The notes: generated from the letters alone by a model not told the origin. Positions 8,502 to 17,464 are shown, counted from the first letter of the stretch. The stretch is 64,000 nt of DNA from an uncultured Clostridia bacterium (GCA_934133005.1 CAKPAI010000001.1:310001-374000), one strand, 5' to 3'. Made by a program: numbers and translations.

Positions 8502-9800
8502 TTAAACCCTTATTGGAACATCAATTTTTCCTTTAGCTATACATACATTATTTTTTATTATATATGCTTCAACATAATGGTCACCATCAAATTTAGAATA
8601 TTCAGTATGTGTATAACTATTTGTTTCTAAAATTTGTCCCCTAATATCGTTTTTTTGCTTAGCTAAATCTCCTTCGTTTTTTACTTTCCAAAGAATTTTA
8701 TCTATACCATAATTCATAATTTCTGCTTTATTTACTATGTAAAATTCTAATTTTTTATCCCTCTTTAGAAACACATGATTTGTTATCATATCCCTTAAAC
8801 TAGCTGGGCGGAATCCATCTTGTGTTACTATACAATCCAATTTTAAATTTAATACTACATCAACAGGATATTCATCTTCAATAAATTCTTCTGTATGATC
8901 ATAAGTGTATTGTTCTTTTTCTTCTTCCTCATTTTGTGCTTTAGGAAATTCTTTTCCAAAAAGATTTCTTAATTCTTTATTTAAATTTTTAGAATCCTCA
9001 TTTAAATCTTTAATTTTGTTATAAGCTTTTTTGGCTTTTTTTACGAATTTTCCTCCATCATCATTATATATTTTTTGATTACTTCCTATTGCAAACCAAT
9101 AACTCTGATCTTTATCTTCATTCTTTAAGAACTCAAAAATATCTTTAACTAGATTTAAATAATCTTCATATCCACAATTTTGATATTCCTTCTTCTTTTC
9201 AGGGAAATTATTAGTTAAAGTATCAATTAATAAGCCTTTAAATTTAAAACCTTTTTTGTTTTTCCATGATCTAAGCATATGACATATATTTGTAAAATTT
9301 CCATTTGTGTCATCATCTTTTTTCTTACATTCGTCTATTTCTGGAATTGGATTTGTAATCTTCCAGCTTCCTCCATCATTTGTATCTGGATATTTAAATG
9401 AATCATCATTTTGCTTAAATCCTGGAACTAATTCTACTGTGTATTTTGTAAAGTTTATTACTACAACTTGTCCATCACCTTTTAAGTCTGTATTAGGATA
9501 TTTTTCTTTCAATACATTTTTTACTTCTTGTAATAATTGAGATTGTTTATTTCCATCATTATCATTTATTCTATCATAAACACTCTTAGGTAGATTAAAA
9601 AGTATGTCCAAATCACTTGTATTTTTTATTGCTGTAGTTCTACCAACTGAACCTACAATATACATATTAGATTCGTCATCATCTATGTCATAATAATGTT
9701 TATTTAATTTTTTTGTAATGCCTTTTACTGTTGTTTGCATATCTTCAAAATTATCTAGTTTTATGTTGTTACAGAAATCACAAAAATCATCTTTAATCAT
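8502..9800 (-). CDS. CD-NTase (SMODS-type nucleotidyltransferase) with C-terminal AGS-C-like sensor domain
   Basis: 432 aa. The nucleotidyltransferase signature is complete: G50-S51 followed by D63 and D65 in TSDLDILF, and a third acidic residue, E123, in VELVPGF. The enzyme should make a cyclic or linear oligonucleotide alarm signal during phage infection, as in CBASS. The last ~115 residues (DEYPVDVVLNLKLDC, later ILWKVKN, then HYVEAYIIKNNVCIAKGKID) match the Adenylyl/Guanylyl and SMODS C-terminal sensor domain. The start codon directly follows the SLATT gene stop (TAA-ATG). No Cap2/Cap3 ubiquitin-like partners are present, so it would be a compact system. Confidence 0.85.
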   Translation of the reverse strand: MIKDDFCDFCNNIKLDNFEDMQTTVKGITKKLNKHYYDIDDDESNMYIVGSVGRTTAIKNTSDLDILFNLPKSVYDRINDNDGNKQSQLLQEVKNVLKEKYPNTDLKGDGQVVVINFTKYTVELVPGFKQNDDSFKYPDTNDGGSWKITNPIPEIDECKKKDDDTNGNFTNICHMLRSWKNKKGFKFKGLLIDTLTNNFPEKKKEYQNCGYEDYLNLVKDIFEFLKNEDKDQSYWFAIGSNQKIYNDDGGKFVKKAKKAYNKIKDLNEDSKNLNKELRNLFGKEFPKAQNEEEEKEQYTYDHTEEFIEDEYPVDVVLNLKLDCIVTQDGFRPASLRDMITNHVFLKRDKKLEFYIVNKAEIMNYGIDKILWKVKNEGDLAKQKNDIRGQILETNSYTHTEYSKFDGDHYVEAYIIKNNVCIAKGKIDVPIRV

Positions 9801-10346
9801 TTATTTTCCCTTTCTAAGCTCTACAGGTAAATAGCTATCTATTTCTTCATCTGAAAATGTATTATCTTTTTGTATTTTTAAAGCTTTTGATGCTTTTTTT
9901 ACAGCTCTATCACATGTAGATAAGCTTTTCTTGCATATATTATGATATTTTAATAATATCTCATCTCTCTTCTTAGTAGCTTCATCCAATTCTATCTTAT
10001 TTAATTTTATATCTGATAATACACAAATGGTTTCATTTTTTAATTGTAAAAATTCTAATGCGCTTAATTTATGACTATCTCTTGATTCTTTTAAATTATA
10101 TGTTTTATAAAAAGTATTTATAAATAGACATATAGCTGAAAAAACAGTGGTAATTATCTTTAAAGCAACTTCATCAATAAAAAAGCAAGTTAATAATCCT
10201 GATGTAGTAATTGCTGAAGATAATATCTTGCAAAATTCTAAAACATTAAACCAAAAAGAATTAATATCACTATGTTTTTCATGAATTTTATGGTTCCATA
10301 CTATTGATGCAAAAATTTGTCTTATCTCTGATTCTATTATATTCAT
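9801..10346 (-). CDS. SLATT-type two-TM effector
   Basis: 181 aa with AGGAGG upstream. Two hydrophobic helices (about 36-53 and 58-80: ILSSAITTSGLLTCFFI and ALKIITTVFSAICLFI) are followed by a long helical cytoplasmic part. This is the layout of SLATT domains, membrane effectors that associate with SMODS nucleotidyltransferases and are thought to form pores on sensing the nucleotide. It is the first gene of the operon SLATT - CD-NTase - HEPN/Zn, next to the element integrase, a usual cargo position. Confidence 0.8.
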   Translation of the reverse strand: MNIIESEIRQIFASIVWNHKIHEKHSDINSFWFNVLEFCKILSSAITTSGLLTCFFIDEVALKIITTVFSAICLFINTFYKTYNLKESRDSHKLSALEFLQLKNETICVLSDIKLNKIELDEATKKRDEILLKYHNICKKSLSTCDRAVKKASKALKIQKDNTFSDEEIDSYLPVELRKGK

Positions 10347-10492
10347 ATAAATTCCTCCTATATATTTGTCGTATTATATCATATTTTCTGTAAATAATCC
10401 AGTATTTTCAAAGGATTTTAGCTTTCAAATTTTCGACATTTTTTTACATTTTATTACATTTACAAATTTTTTAAGTTTATTTTTGAAATCTA

Positions 10493-10533
10493 TTGCAATT
10501 TGTTAACTATTATTGTATAATATTTTTGTTAAC
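10493..10533 (+). promoter_or_regulatory. Integrase promoter with paired GTTAAC operators
   Basis: TTGCAA (10493-10498), 17-bp spacer, TATAAT (10516-10521). GTTAAC at 10502-10507 lies in the spacer and GTTAAC at 10528-10533 near +1, 26 bp apart. A repressor bound there would block RNA polymerase. Confidence 0.65.
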
Positions 10534-10591
10534 ATTTTAATTAAACACTCCTCCCACCCATAGGCATACTTGAAAGGAGGTGAAATAAGTA

Positions 10592-11785
10592 ATGGCTGGG
10601 AGTATAGAAAAAAGAGGAAAAAATAGTTACAGGCTAACAGTATCTGAAGGATTTGGCCTAAACGGAAGACCTATGATACACAGAAAAACAGTCCACGGGA
10701 CTAAAAAAGATGCAGAAGTTGAACTAGCAAAATTTGTTACTGAAGTACAAAATGGTTTAGTACTTGATGGTAAATCTCTTAAATTTTCTGAATTTACAGA
10801 AATATGGAAAAGAGATTATGGTTCAAAAGAACTTGCTCCATCAACATATAAAAGATATTGTAGAATGTTAGAAACAAGACTTTTACCATACTTTGGACAT
10901 TTTTATATTAACAAAATAAAACCAACTGACATTATGAAATTCTATGACTTACTTGAAAAGGATACTCAGTTAGTTAGGAAAAAAGGTAACAATGGTTCAA
11001 AAACAAAAAAGCCCTTATCTGGTAAAACAATTTTAGAGCATCACAGATTATTACGAGCAATGCTTCATAAAGCAGTTTATTGGCAATTAATAGTGGCGAA
11101 TCCTGCTGAACGTGTTCAACCACCTAAAGCTAGAAAACCAAAAAGAAGATCTTATGATGATGAGCAAACTAAAATATTACTAGAAAATTTAGAACTATTA
11201 TCTAGCGAAGATACTAAATACAAAGTTGCAATCATCCTTACAGTATTTACTGGTGTTCGTTTAGGCGAGTTAATGGGTCTAGAATGGCAAGATGTTGATT
11301 TTAAAAACGGAATTATCAGTATTAATCGTTCTAGTCAGTACCTAGCAGATATGGGAGTTTTCACAAAAGTTCCAAAAACAGAAAGTTCCATTAGAGAAAT
11401 TGCAATACCTGAATTTATTATTTCTTTACTTGAGAAATATAAGTTATGGTATGAAGAACAAAAATCGATTTACGGCGAATTATGGACGAATTCCGATAGG
11501 TTATTTGTACAAGCAGATGGCAAACCAATGCATCCTTCTACAATTAGCAAATGGTTTGTAAAATATGTTGGTCAAATAGGATTACCTGTAATTAATTTTC
11601 ACGGATTAAGACATACAAATGCAAGTTTACTAGTTGCACAAAATATTGATATAGCAGTAATTTCTGCGAGACTAGGACATGCACAAATAAGTACTACACT
11701 TGATTTTTATGTGCATCCACTACTTTCTCACAATAGAAAAGCTGGATATGCACTAGAAAATTTGTTATTACCAACAAGGTCTTAA
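10592..11785 (+). CDS. int: Tyrosine integrase of element 1
   Basis: 397 aa, preceded by GAAAGGAGGTGAAATAAGTA. An N-terminal AP2-like arm-binding domain (SIEKRGKNSYRLTVSEG) is followed by a SAM-like core-binding domain and a catalytic domain with R223 (GVRLGEL), H337xxR340 (HGLRHT), H363 and nucleophile Y373 (STTLDFYVH). This is the Tn916/phage-type family that usually integrates into tRNA or other conserved ends. The gene points toward the tRNA-fMet fragment at 12161-12205, 376 bp downstream, a likely attachment site. Confidence 0.9.
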   Translation: MAGSIEKRGKNSYRLTVSEGFGLNGRPMIHRKTVHGTKKDAEVELAKFVTEVQNGLVLDGKSLKFSEFTEIWKRDYGSKELAPSTYKRYCRMLETRLLPYFGHFYINKIKPTDIMKFYDLLEKDTQLVRKKGNNGSKTKKPLSGKTILEHHRLLRAMLHKAVYWQLIVANPAERVQPPKARKPKRRSYDDEQTKILLENLELLSSEDTKYKVAIILTVFTGVRLGELMGLEWQDVDFKNGIISINRSSQYLADMGVFTKVPKTESSIREIAIPEFIISLLEKYKLWYEEQKSIYGELWTNSDRLFVQADGKPMHPSTISKWFVKYVGQIGLPVINFHGLRHTNASLLVAQNIDIAVISARLGHAQISTTLDFYVHPLLSHNRKAGYALENLLLPTRS

Positions 11786-11838
11786 TTTGAACTTTTTTCT
11801 AATTTTCACAAATTACAAATTTTCACGATTTTTTATAG

Positions 11839-11976
11839 AAGGCAATTCAAAAAAACAAGTATTACTAGGCAGATGAATTTGAAAGGCAAAGGAGCATATG
11901 TTTATATGTGACTGCGTTTCAAATGAAATCTAACGACGTAACACGCAGTTTATTTTTTGAATTTTCCCATTGCCTT
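11839..11976. other. Long inverted repeat with internal hairpins downstream of int (possible structured RNA or att arm)
   Basis: Outer arms AAGGCAATTCAAAAAA (from 11839) and TTTTTTGAATTTTCCCATTGCCTT (to 11976) pair over about 16 bases. Inside, ACTGCGT/ACGCAGT (11911-11917 with 11943-11949) and a CATAT/ATATG hairpin near 11895-11908 pair. The inside is less AT-rich than its surroundings. No reading frame fits. It lies in the 562-bp gap 11786-12347. Confidence 0.45.
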
Positions 11977-12123
11977 TTATAATGTATAAAAAGTATAAAA
12001 TTTTAATGAATTTTTATTGATATTTATGGCATTTGAGGTATTTATTTTACCCAATTTTTACCCAATTTGACATAAGAATGCCATTTTCAATCATTATTGC
12101 AACCAATTTAAAGGCATAAAAAA

Positions 12124-12152
12124 ATACCCACAGTCATTGAAACTGTAAGTAT
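12124..12152 (-). terminator. Rho-independent terminator of the tRNA remnant
   Basis: On the minus strand ATACTTACAGT pairs with ACTGTGGGTAT (G-U tolerated), followed by a T-tract (12117-12123). It lies just downstream of the tRNA 3' half and looks like its native terminator. Confidence 0.65.
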
Positions 12153-12160
12153 TTATAATT

Positions 12161-12205
12161 TGGTTGCGGGGGTAAGACTCGAACTTACGACCTTCGGGTT
12201 ATGAG
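12161..12205 (-). pseudogene. 3' half of an initiator tRNA (fMet, CAT anticodon); attachment-site remnant
   Basis: Minus-strand sequence from the anticodon loop CTCATAA through CCCGA, the T-arm (GTAAG/CTTAC around TTCGAGT) and acceptor CCCCGCA-A-CCA. The CCC in the anticodon stem marks an initiator tRNA. The 5' half is missing: CATTT stands where GGG-type pairing bases should be, and no TGCGGGG follows. A break in the anticodon loop is typical of tyrosine-integrase attachment sites. Confidence 0.8.
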
Positions 12206-12206
12206 A
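12193..12206. repeat. Candidate att core, left copy (14 bp)
   Basis: TTCGGGTTATGAGA, the anticodon arm of the tRNA-fMet remnant, is repeated exactly and in the same orientation at 27366-27379. The two copies bound 15.2 kb that contain the KAP gene, the mobilizable element and the four-NUDIX cluster. Confidence 0.45.
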
Positions 12207-12242
12207 AATGGAATGCATTTCTCGTTTTTTCTATTATGTTTT

Positions 12243-12282
12243 AAAGAGTGCTATTCTGTATATTTACAGCATAACACTCTTT
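12243..12282. terminator. Terminator downstream of the KAP NTPase gene
   Basis: AAAGAGTG pairs with CACTCTTT, and TATTCTGTA with TACAGCATA inside it, with T- and A-rich flanks on both sides. It serves the leftward gene that ends at 12348. Confidence 0.65.
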
Positions 12283-12347
12283 TTATTATTTAATAATAAT
12301 TCTATTATTTTTTAGGTCGGTAGGGGTATTTTTAGGGGTATACCCTT

Positions 12348-15300
12348 TTATCCCACATTATCATTATAAAAATCTTTTTCTTCATCTATCATTTTGTTTC
12401 TAAACATTCTTGTTATTTTAAAATATTGTGCTCTTCTCATCATACTTATTTTAATTACATTACTTGTAGTAATATGATAGCAATTATATAATATTTCATT
12501 TAATTCTTTTTTATTTTCACTAAAATACATTCTTTCAAATTTTCCTAACAATTGATCTATACTTGTAATATATTCAACATCATCAATATTTTGTAGTGCT
12601 TTTTCTATAAATTTCAAAACAGTTGCTGATTTTATATCATTTTGCTTTATAGTACACAATTCTATCATATTATTTAATAAAACATTATTTGAAATATTAT
12701 CTAAATTATTATAATTTTGATTTATTATATCATTTAATGTATATTTTTTCATTTTTGACTCTATATTTAAACAATCTTGTATAGTTCCTTTATCACTAAG
12801 AATTCTATTTATATCATCAGTAACAGTTTCTAAATTTTTATTATCAAATGATTTTCCTATAAATTTAAATGCTTTATCATAATTAAATCCCTCTAAATCT
12901 TTAATATTTCTATTTAGTTCATATATTTTTGATATATAACTAAAATGTTCATCTAGTGCATCAATTACTATATTAGGACTGTTTGCTAATTTTATATTAT
13001 CCACTAAAAATTGCACATATTCTGTCAAATTATCATTTTCACCGCAAAAGAATTTTCTATTATTCCTTAATATACTAAAACTATCTTCATATGTACTCGT
13101 ATTTAGGTGTTCATTTAACTTTGGTATTAACAGTTTCATTATATTATCTGGTATTTCATCTTTTAAAAGCTTGAACGGTAAAATTGCTCTTTCTGGATAG
13201 TTATTATAAGCTGATATAACTGTTTTTAAGTATTCTTCCAACTTATCATCACTTATATATTCTTTTGCATAAATAACCACCTCATATGTATAATTAAAAT
13301 ATGTCTTATATGATGGATATGATTTATATTTTTTTATTATCGTATCTTCTATAAATTTAGTAATATATGATGCGTTTTCTTTTATACATAAGTATTTAAA
13401 TATTTGTTTTTCTCTTGAATATTCCTTAGATGTATTAAATGCAGACAATTCTGTTAATTTTTCAAATATAGTATCTAATATATTTTCATCCAGATATATT
13501 ACTATATCTTTAAATATTTCATCATATTTTTCGTTTTTGAATATAGTTTCAGTTATATTAGTTAAGGTCTCTTCTATATATTGTATATTATCTTTGTCTT
13601 TAATCAAAATGTTTTTTATAAGTTCTTGAGCTTTCTCTTGCTCTAAGTTATCATTTAAATATTGATCTATGTCTTCGCTATTTTCGTCGTTTATTTCGAA
13701 ATTTATTTTATTTAATATATCTAAAGCATTTACTTTATCTTGACTCTTAGATGTTGCTATTATGTTAGCTATTTCTGTACCTTTATTTACATCTATATTG
13801 TTGCATAATTCCTTTGTAAATAGTCTATTTAGCCTTTCAAGTAATTTAGTATATTTAAATAGTACTATTATGTCATCTATGGAATCTAATACTTTATCAA
13901 CTTTGTCTAGTTCTTTGAAATACTCTTCATATTTAGATAGAATCTTCTCTGAAAAGTCGTTACTTGTATCCATATATTTACATAGTGTATTAAATAGTTG
14001 ATTCCCAAAATATTCTACAAAAATGGTCTGTTCTTTAATATTTACTTTTTCAATAAATATATTAATTTTTTCTGTATTATTTTCTATTACTTTACAAATA
14101 AACTCTTTAAAATTGCCCTTTATATTACTTTCTAAGTTATCTTTTTCTTCTAAATATTTATTTATAATTTCTATGTTTTTATCCAAATCTGTATTTTCTT
14201 TTGCACAATCTATATATTTATCTAAAAGTTTATTTATGTATTCTTTTTTATTTGCTAATTTTAATATAGAAAACACATTGTTTATATTTAGTTCTAAAAT
14301 ATTTATTTCTTCTTTAGTATAATCTAAATTATATATTTTTTCTGATAAGTTTTCAGCAATAATAGTCTTATTCTCTTCTTTTATAACATCAAAAGAATTT
14401 ATTATTGTTATTATTCCATTTAATAAATCTGTATCTTCTGCATTATCTAGCTCATACATAATTGAATCAATCATATTGTCATTTTCTTCAATCATTTTTC
14501 TGACTGTTTTTGTATTTTTGCTCTCCATAGCTGAAACAATACGTCTATTATTTTCATCACCTGTTTTTATACTTATTTCATCTTGTATTAAATACATAAA
14601 TGGTGCTATATTATTGACTTGATATTTTTCAGTTTGCTTCAAAAAATTTATTAACGGTTCATATTCTGATTTTATTTCAGCCTTAATATTTTCTTCATTA
14701 CCTTTCTGTTCAAAAAATATTTGTAAATCTTCATCTATTTCGTTTATTTTTTTGCTTGTTTCATGTAAGTCAACAATTCTTTTTATATAATTGAAGTTTC
14801 TAAATAACACATCATAAAAATCATTAAAATCAGCTTGTAAAACTGATATCTTTGCTAATTGCAAATCAGATTCTTCACTATCTAATAAATTTTTTTCAAT
14901 TTTTCCATTTTTGCTTCTATTGGTCATTAATATTTTATTGTTAACAAATGTATTTATAAGTTTTTTTACTTGTCTAGGTGTAGTTACATTTTTGTGTATT
15001 AATACCTTTCTAATTACACTTTCCAGTCTATTCATTGTGCAATACTCTTCTATAAAATCCGGTATATTCTCTTGTACTAAATTTACTGCATATTCTTTTA
15101 TATCAAAATCTAATAATGGTGGTATATATATTTTATATTGAAACAACTTGTCTAATATTAGCTCACTTTCTACCATTTGATGATTACCATCTAATTTTAT
15201 TGTTCTGTTTTGGTCTAATGCCTTTTTTAAAATTGAATCATCAAAAGGAACTATAAAAATACAATTCTCAAATCCCACAAACGCTTTTATTGCATCTAAT

Positions 15301-16076
15301 GCTTCTACTATTTTGTCAATGCTTAACCTATCTAAATCATCTATTACTGTTACAATTTTTTTCTTTTTGTTCTGTCCTATTTTTTTATTTATTGTATCTT
15401 CTAAAAATGTTTCATAATCATCTGTTGTTTCTATTGGTATTTTAACTTCAATTTTTTTATCGTATCTTTTTATAAACTCTGATAGAGTAACTGTAACAAA
15501 TGATAATATTAAAGGAAATATCAATACTTTTCCAATATTTTTGCAATATCCAAGAAACCATTCTCTCCAAAATCCATCACCAAATCCATTAAGTTGTACA
15601 GCTTTATATATTATAAATGCTACAATACTTACTAATGATATTCCAAAACTTATTTTACAAAATGTTTTCATCATATTTTTAAATCTTGAATCATCTTCTG
15701 TTTCATCTTGATTTATAATATCTCTATATATTTTTTTAATTGTTTCAAAAGTTTTGACTTTTTCACCACTAATTCCTTGCCATAATTGTTTTAGAAACAC
15801 ATTTTTTAATGATTCTTTTTCGTATTTCCAAGCATTTATCTCTTGGACAATATAATTGTCAGAGTCTTTTCTATATTTATCTAATAGTAAATTTACTATT
15901 GAAGATTTTCCTATCCCCCATTTTCCAATTAAAGCTATATTATATGGCGGATTTGTATTTTCAATAATTAACCTTAAATTATCTACTACGTCTTTTTGAT
16001 TGAATCTATCGTCATCTATACTTATTAATTCACTATCTTTTAAAAAATATTTTTTCTCTTTTTTCTTTTTATCCAT
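12348..16076 (-). CDS. KAP-family P-loop NTPase with inserted TM pair and long helical C-terminus; putative defence gene
   Basis: 1242 aa. Walker A is GKWGIGKSS (51-59), with two membrane helices inserted at about 141-160 and 182-202 and Walker B at 241-249 (IVTVIDDLDRL). This order is diagnostic of KAP NTPases, which include phage-exclusion proteins such as PifA. Residues from about 400 to the end are Asn/Glu/Lys/Ile-rich and helical, like HEAT- or TPR-type sensor repeats in STAND and Avs proteins, but I cannot name the family. It stands alone next to an attachment-site remnant, a typical cargo position. Anti-phage function is inferred. The start has no strong ribosome site (GAAGGGAATGTGTAAT precedes the ATG). 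Confidence 0.75.
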   Translation of the reverse strand: MDKKKKEKKYFLKDSELISIDDDRFNQKDVVDNLRLIIENTNPPYNIALIGKWGIGKSSIVNLLLDKYRKDSDNYIVQEINAWKYEKESLKNVFLKQLWQGISGEKVKTFETIKKIYRDIINQDETEDDSRFKNMMKTFCKISFGISLVSIVAFIIYKAVQLNGFGDGFWREWFLGYCKNIGKVLIFPLILSFVTVTLSEFIKRYDKKIEVKIPIETTDDYETFLEDTINKKIGQNKKKKIVTVIDDLDRLSIDKIVEALDAIKAFVGFENCIFIVPFDDSILKKALDQNRTIKLDGNHQMVESELILDKLFQYKIYIPPLLDFDIKEYAVNLVQENIPDFIEEYCTMNRLESVIRKVLIHKNVTTPRQVKKLINTFVNNKILMTNRSKNGKIEKNLLDSEESDLQLAKISVLQADFNDFYDVLFRNFNYIKRIVDLHETSKKINEIDEDLQIFFEQKGNEENIKAEIKSEYEPLINFLKQTEKYQVNNIAPFMYLIQDEISIKTGDENNRRIVSAMESKNTKTVRKMIEENDNMIDSIMYELDNAEDTDLLNGIITIINSFDVIKEENKTIIAENLSEKIYNLDYTKEEINILELNINNVFSILKLANKKEYINKLLDKYIDCAKENTDLDKNIEIINKYLEEKDNLESNIKGNFKEFICKVIENNTEKINIFIEKVNIKEQTIFVEYFGNQLFNTLCKYMDTSNDFSEKILSKYEEYFKELDKVDKVLDSIDDIIVLFKYTKLLERLNRLFTKELCNNIDVNKGTEIANIIATSKSQDKVNALDILNKINFEINDENSEDIDQYLNDNLEQEKAQELIKNILIKDKDNIQYIEETLTNITETIFKNEKYDEIFKDIVIYLDENILDTIFEKLTELSAFNTSKEYSREKQIFKYLCIKENASYITKFIEDTIIKKYKSYPSYKTYFNYTYEVVIYAKEYISDDKLEEYLKTVISAYNNYPERAILPFKLLKDEIPDNIMKLLIPKLNEHLNTSTYEDSFSILRNNRKFFCGENDNLTEYVQFLVDNIKLANSPNIVIDALDEHFSYISKIYELNRNIKDLEGFNYDKAFKFIGKSFDNKNLETVTDDINRILSDKGTIQDCLNIESKMKKYTLNDIINQNYNNLDNISNNVLLNNMIELCTIKQNDIKSATVLKFIEKALQNIDDVEYITSIDQLLGKFERMYFSENKKELNEILYNCYHITTSNVIKISMMRRAQYFKITRMFRNKMIDEEKDFYNDNVG

Positions 16077-16192
16077 TATTACACATTCCCTTCAATAGTT
16101 TTATATTTTCATTTTTTGTCTTTTGTGTAATATTCTCATTTTTATATTAGCAATTCTATCATATTTTTCCAATTTTGTATATATTTTCCACA

Positions 16193-16216
16193 AATTTGCC
16201 AGACGTCTGGCAAATT
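16193..16216. repeat. Perfect 24-bp palindrome upstream of the KAP gene
   Basis: AATTTGCCAGAC is followed directly by its exact reverse complement, with no loop. It lies 117-140 bp upstream of the KAP ATG and 7 bp after the DUF6076 stop. No T-tract follows on the minus strand, so an operator fits better than a terminator. Confidence 0.6.
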
Positions 16217-16222
16217 CAATTT

Positions 16223-17464
16223 TCATTTTTTAATTTTTCTATTTTTACCAACTTTTTTTCTATTATCAAATACTTCTATCCTTTGTAACATATCATTTAC
16301 CTTAATTTTGCCTTCAGCACATTCTTGTTTTAATTCTAATGCCATATAATTCCATTGATTAAACTCACTTTTTGAAATTATTTTCCTATCAGCTTTATAT
16401 TTATACCTTTTATATACTCTCCAATATTCTTTTTCTCCTGGTATATCTCCTGCTTTTTCTTTATGTCTATTCATTGCTCCAACATCTTTGCAAGTTTTTT
16501 CTGTTCCTTTTATTGGTCGATTACAATATATTTCATCTTTTCTATTTACTGGTATAAAATATTGATGACAATTTTCGCATTCTTTAAACTCTATATCACT
16601 GCTTACAAATTTTAATAATTCAAATCGAATTAAATCGTTCATATCCTTAATTTCATATAATTCCTTTATTTCTGTGCTATCTCTTTTAACCACATCAATC
16701 AAATCTTTACTTGTTTTATATTCAGCTGTTTCATCTAAATTAGGAACTGCCCTATAAAATACATTAAATGGTTTGTTTATATAAAAATTATCTTGTTTAT
16801 TTTCAATAACTCTTGTTTGATCTAGAACATATAGTTTTTGTGCATTTGACATTCCTTCTAATTGACTATTGGTTATTTTTTTATAAATATAATCTATCTC
16901 TTCTTTTAAAATGGCTCTCTTTCTCTTTATATCTGCTATAATTTCTTTTCTTACATAATGATAAAATTTTATATATCTTTCCTTTTTCTTTTCGTCAATT
17001 ACTGATGCCAATTTTCTAATTCCTATATATCTATCTGTTTTTAATTTTTTATCTTTATTTGCATTTTCATGTTCTACATAAATACAATTTTTTACAGTAG
17101 TATCTGGCATTCTCTTTTCTAATATATCCATTCTTTCTACTCCACTTGTTGGAGTTTCAGACATAATTTCATATAGCATTTGTGTATAAAAGTGCATATA
17201 TACACAACTATTATCTATTTGTGCCATTAAATCTTGTAACATTTCTATGTAATCAAACATTGATATTTTAGTATTCGAAGCTTTTTGAGTTATTAAATCA
17301 ATAACTTGTGTATATGCCATATTTATTTCATCAATATCTAAATACATAAAATTTAATAAATGTATTCCTAATGGAAATTCCATTCTCTGTACTCCTAAAA
17401 AATCTTCATTATCTGGATAAATACATATATGATTATTTTCGTTCAAAGTCGCATATAAAGCCAT
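16223..17464 (-). CDS. DUF6076-type zinc-finger protein (second copy)
   Basis: 413 aa starting at MALYATL, preceded by AGGGGTGATAAA. A longer frame up to 17542 is rejected because the promoter lies inside it. The C-terminal part carries CENCHQYFIP, YCNRPI and CKDVGAMNRHK, the same zinc-finger layout as the 6502-7551 protein, followed by a basic helical region (YKRYKYKADRKI). The N-terminal 280 residues are helical and unrecognised. It lies between the KAP gene and the excisionase of element 2. Regulation of the element is inferred from its paralogue's position. Confidence 0.6.
   Translation of the reverse strand: MALYATLNENNHICIYPDNEDFLGVQRMEFPLGIHLLNFMYLDIDEINMAYTQVIDLITQKASNTKISMFDYIEMLQDLMAQIDNSCVYMHFYTQMLYEIMSETPTSGVERMDILEKRMPDTTVKNCIYVEHENANKDKKLKTDRYIGIRKLASVIDEKKKERYIKFYHYVRKEIIADIKRKRAILKEEIDYIYKKITNSQLEGMSNAQKLYVLDQTRVIENKQDNFYINKPFNVFYRAVPNLDETAEYKTSKDLIDVVKRDSTEIKELYEIKDMNDLIRFELLKFVSSDIEFKECENCHQYFIPVNRKDEIYCNRPIKGTEKTCKDVGAMNRHKEKAGDIPGEKEYWRVYKRYKYKADRKIISKSEFNQWNYMALELKQECAEGKIKVNDMLQRIEVFDNRKKVGKNRKIKK

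Noticed and set aside
12161..12205. A complete tRNA gene
   Set aside because: No 5' half, D-arm or matching acceptor strand (CCCCGCA on the plus strand) within the following 150 bp.
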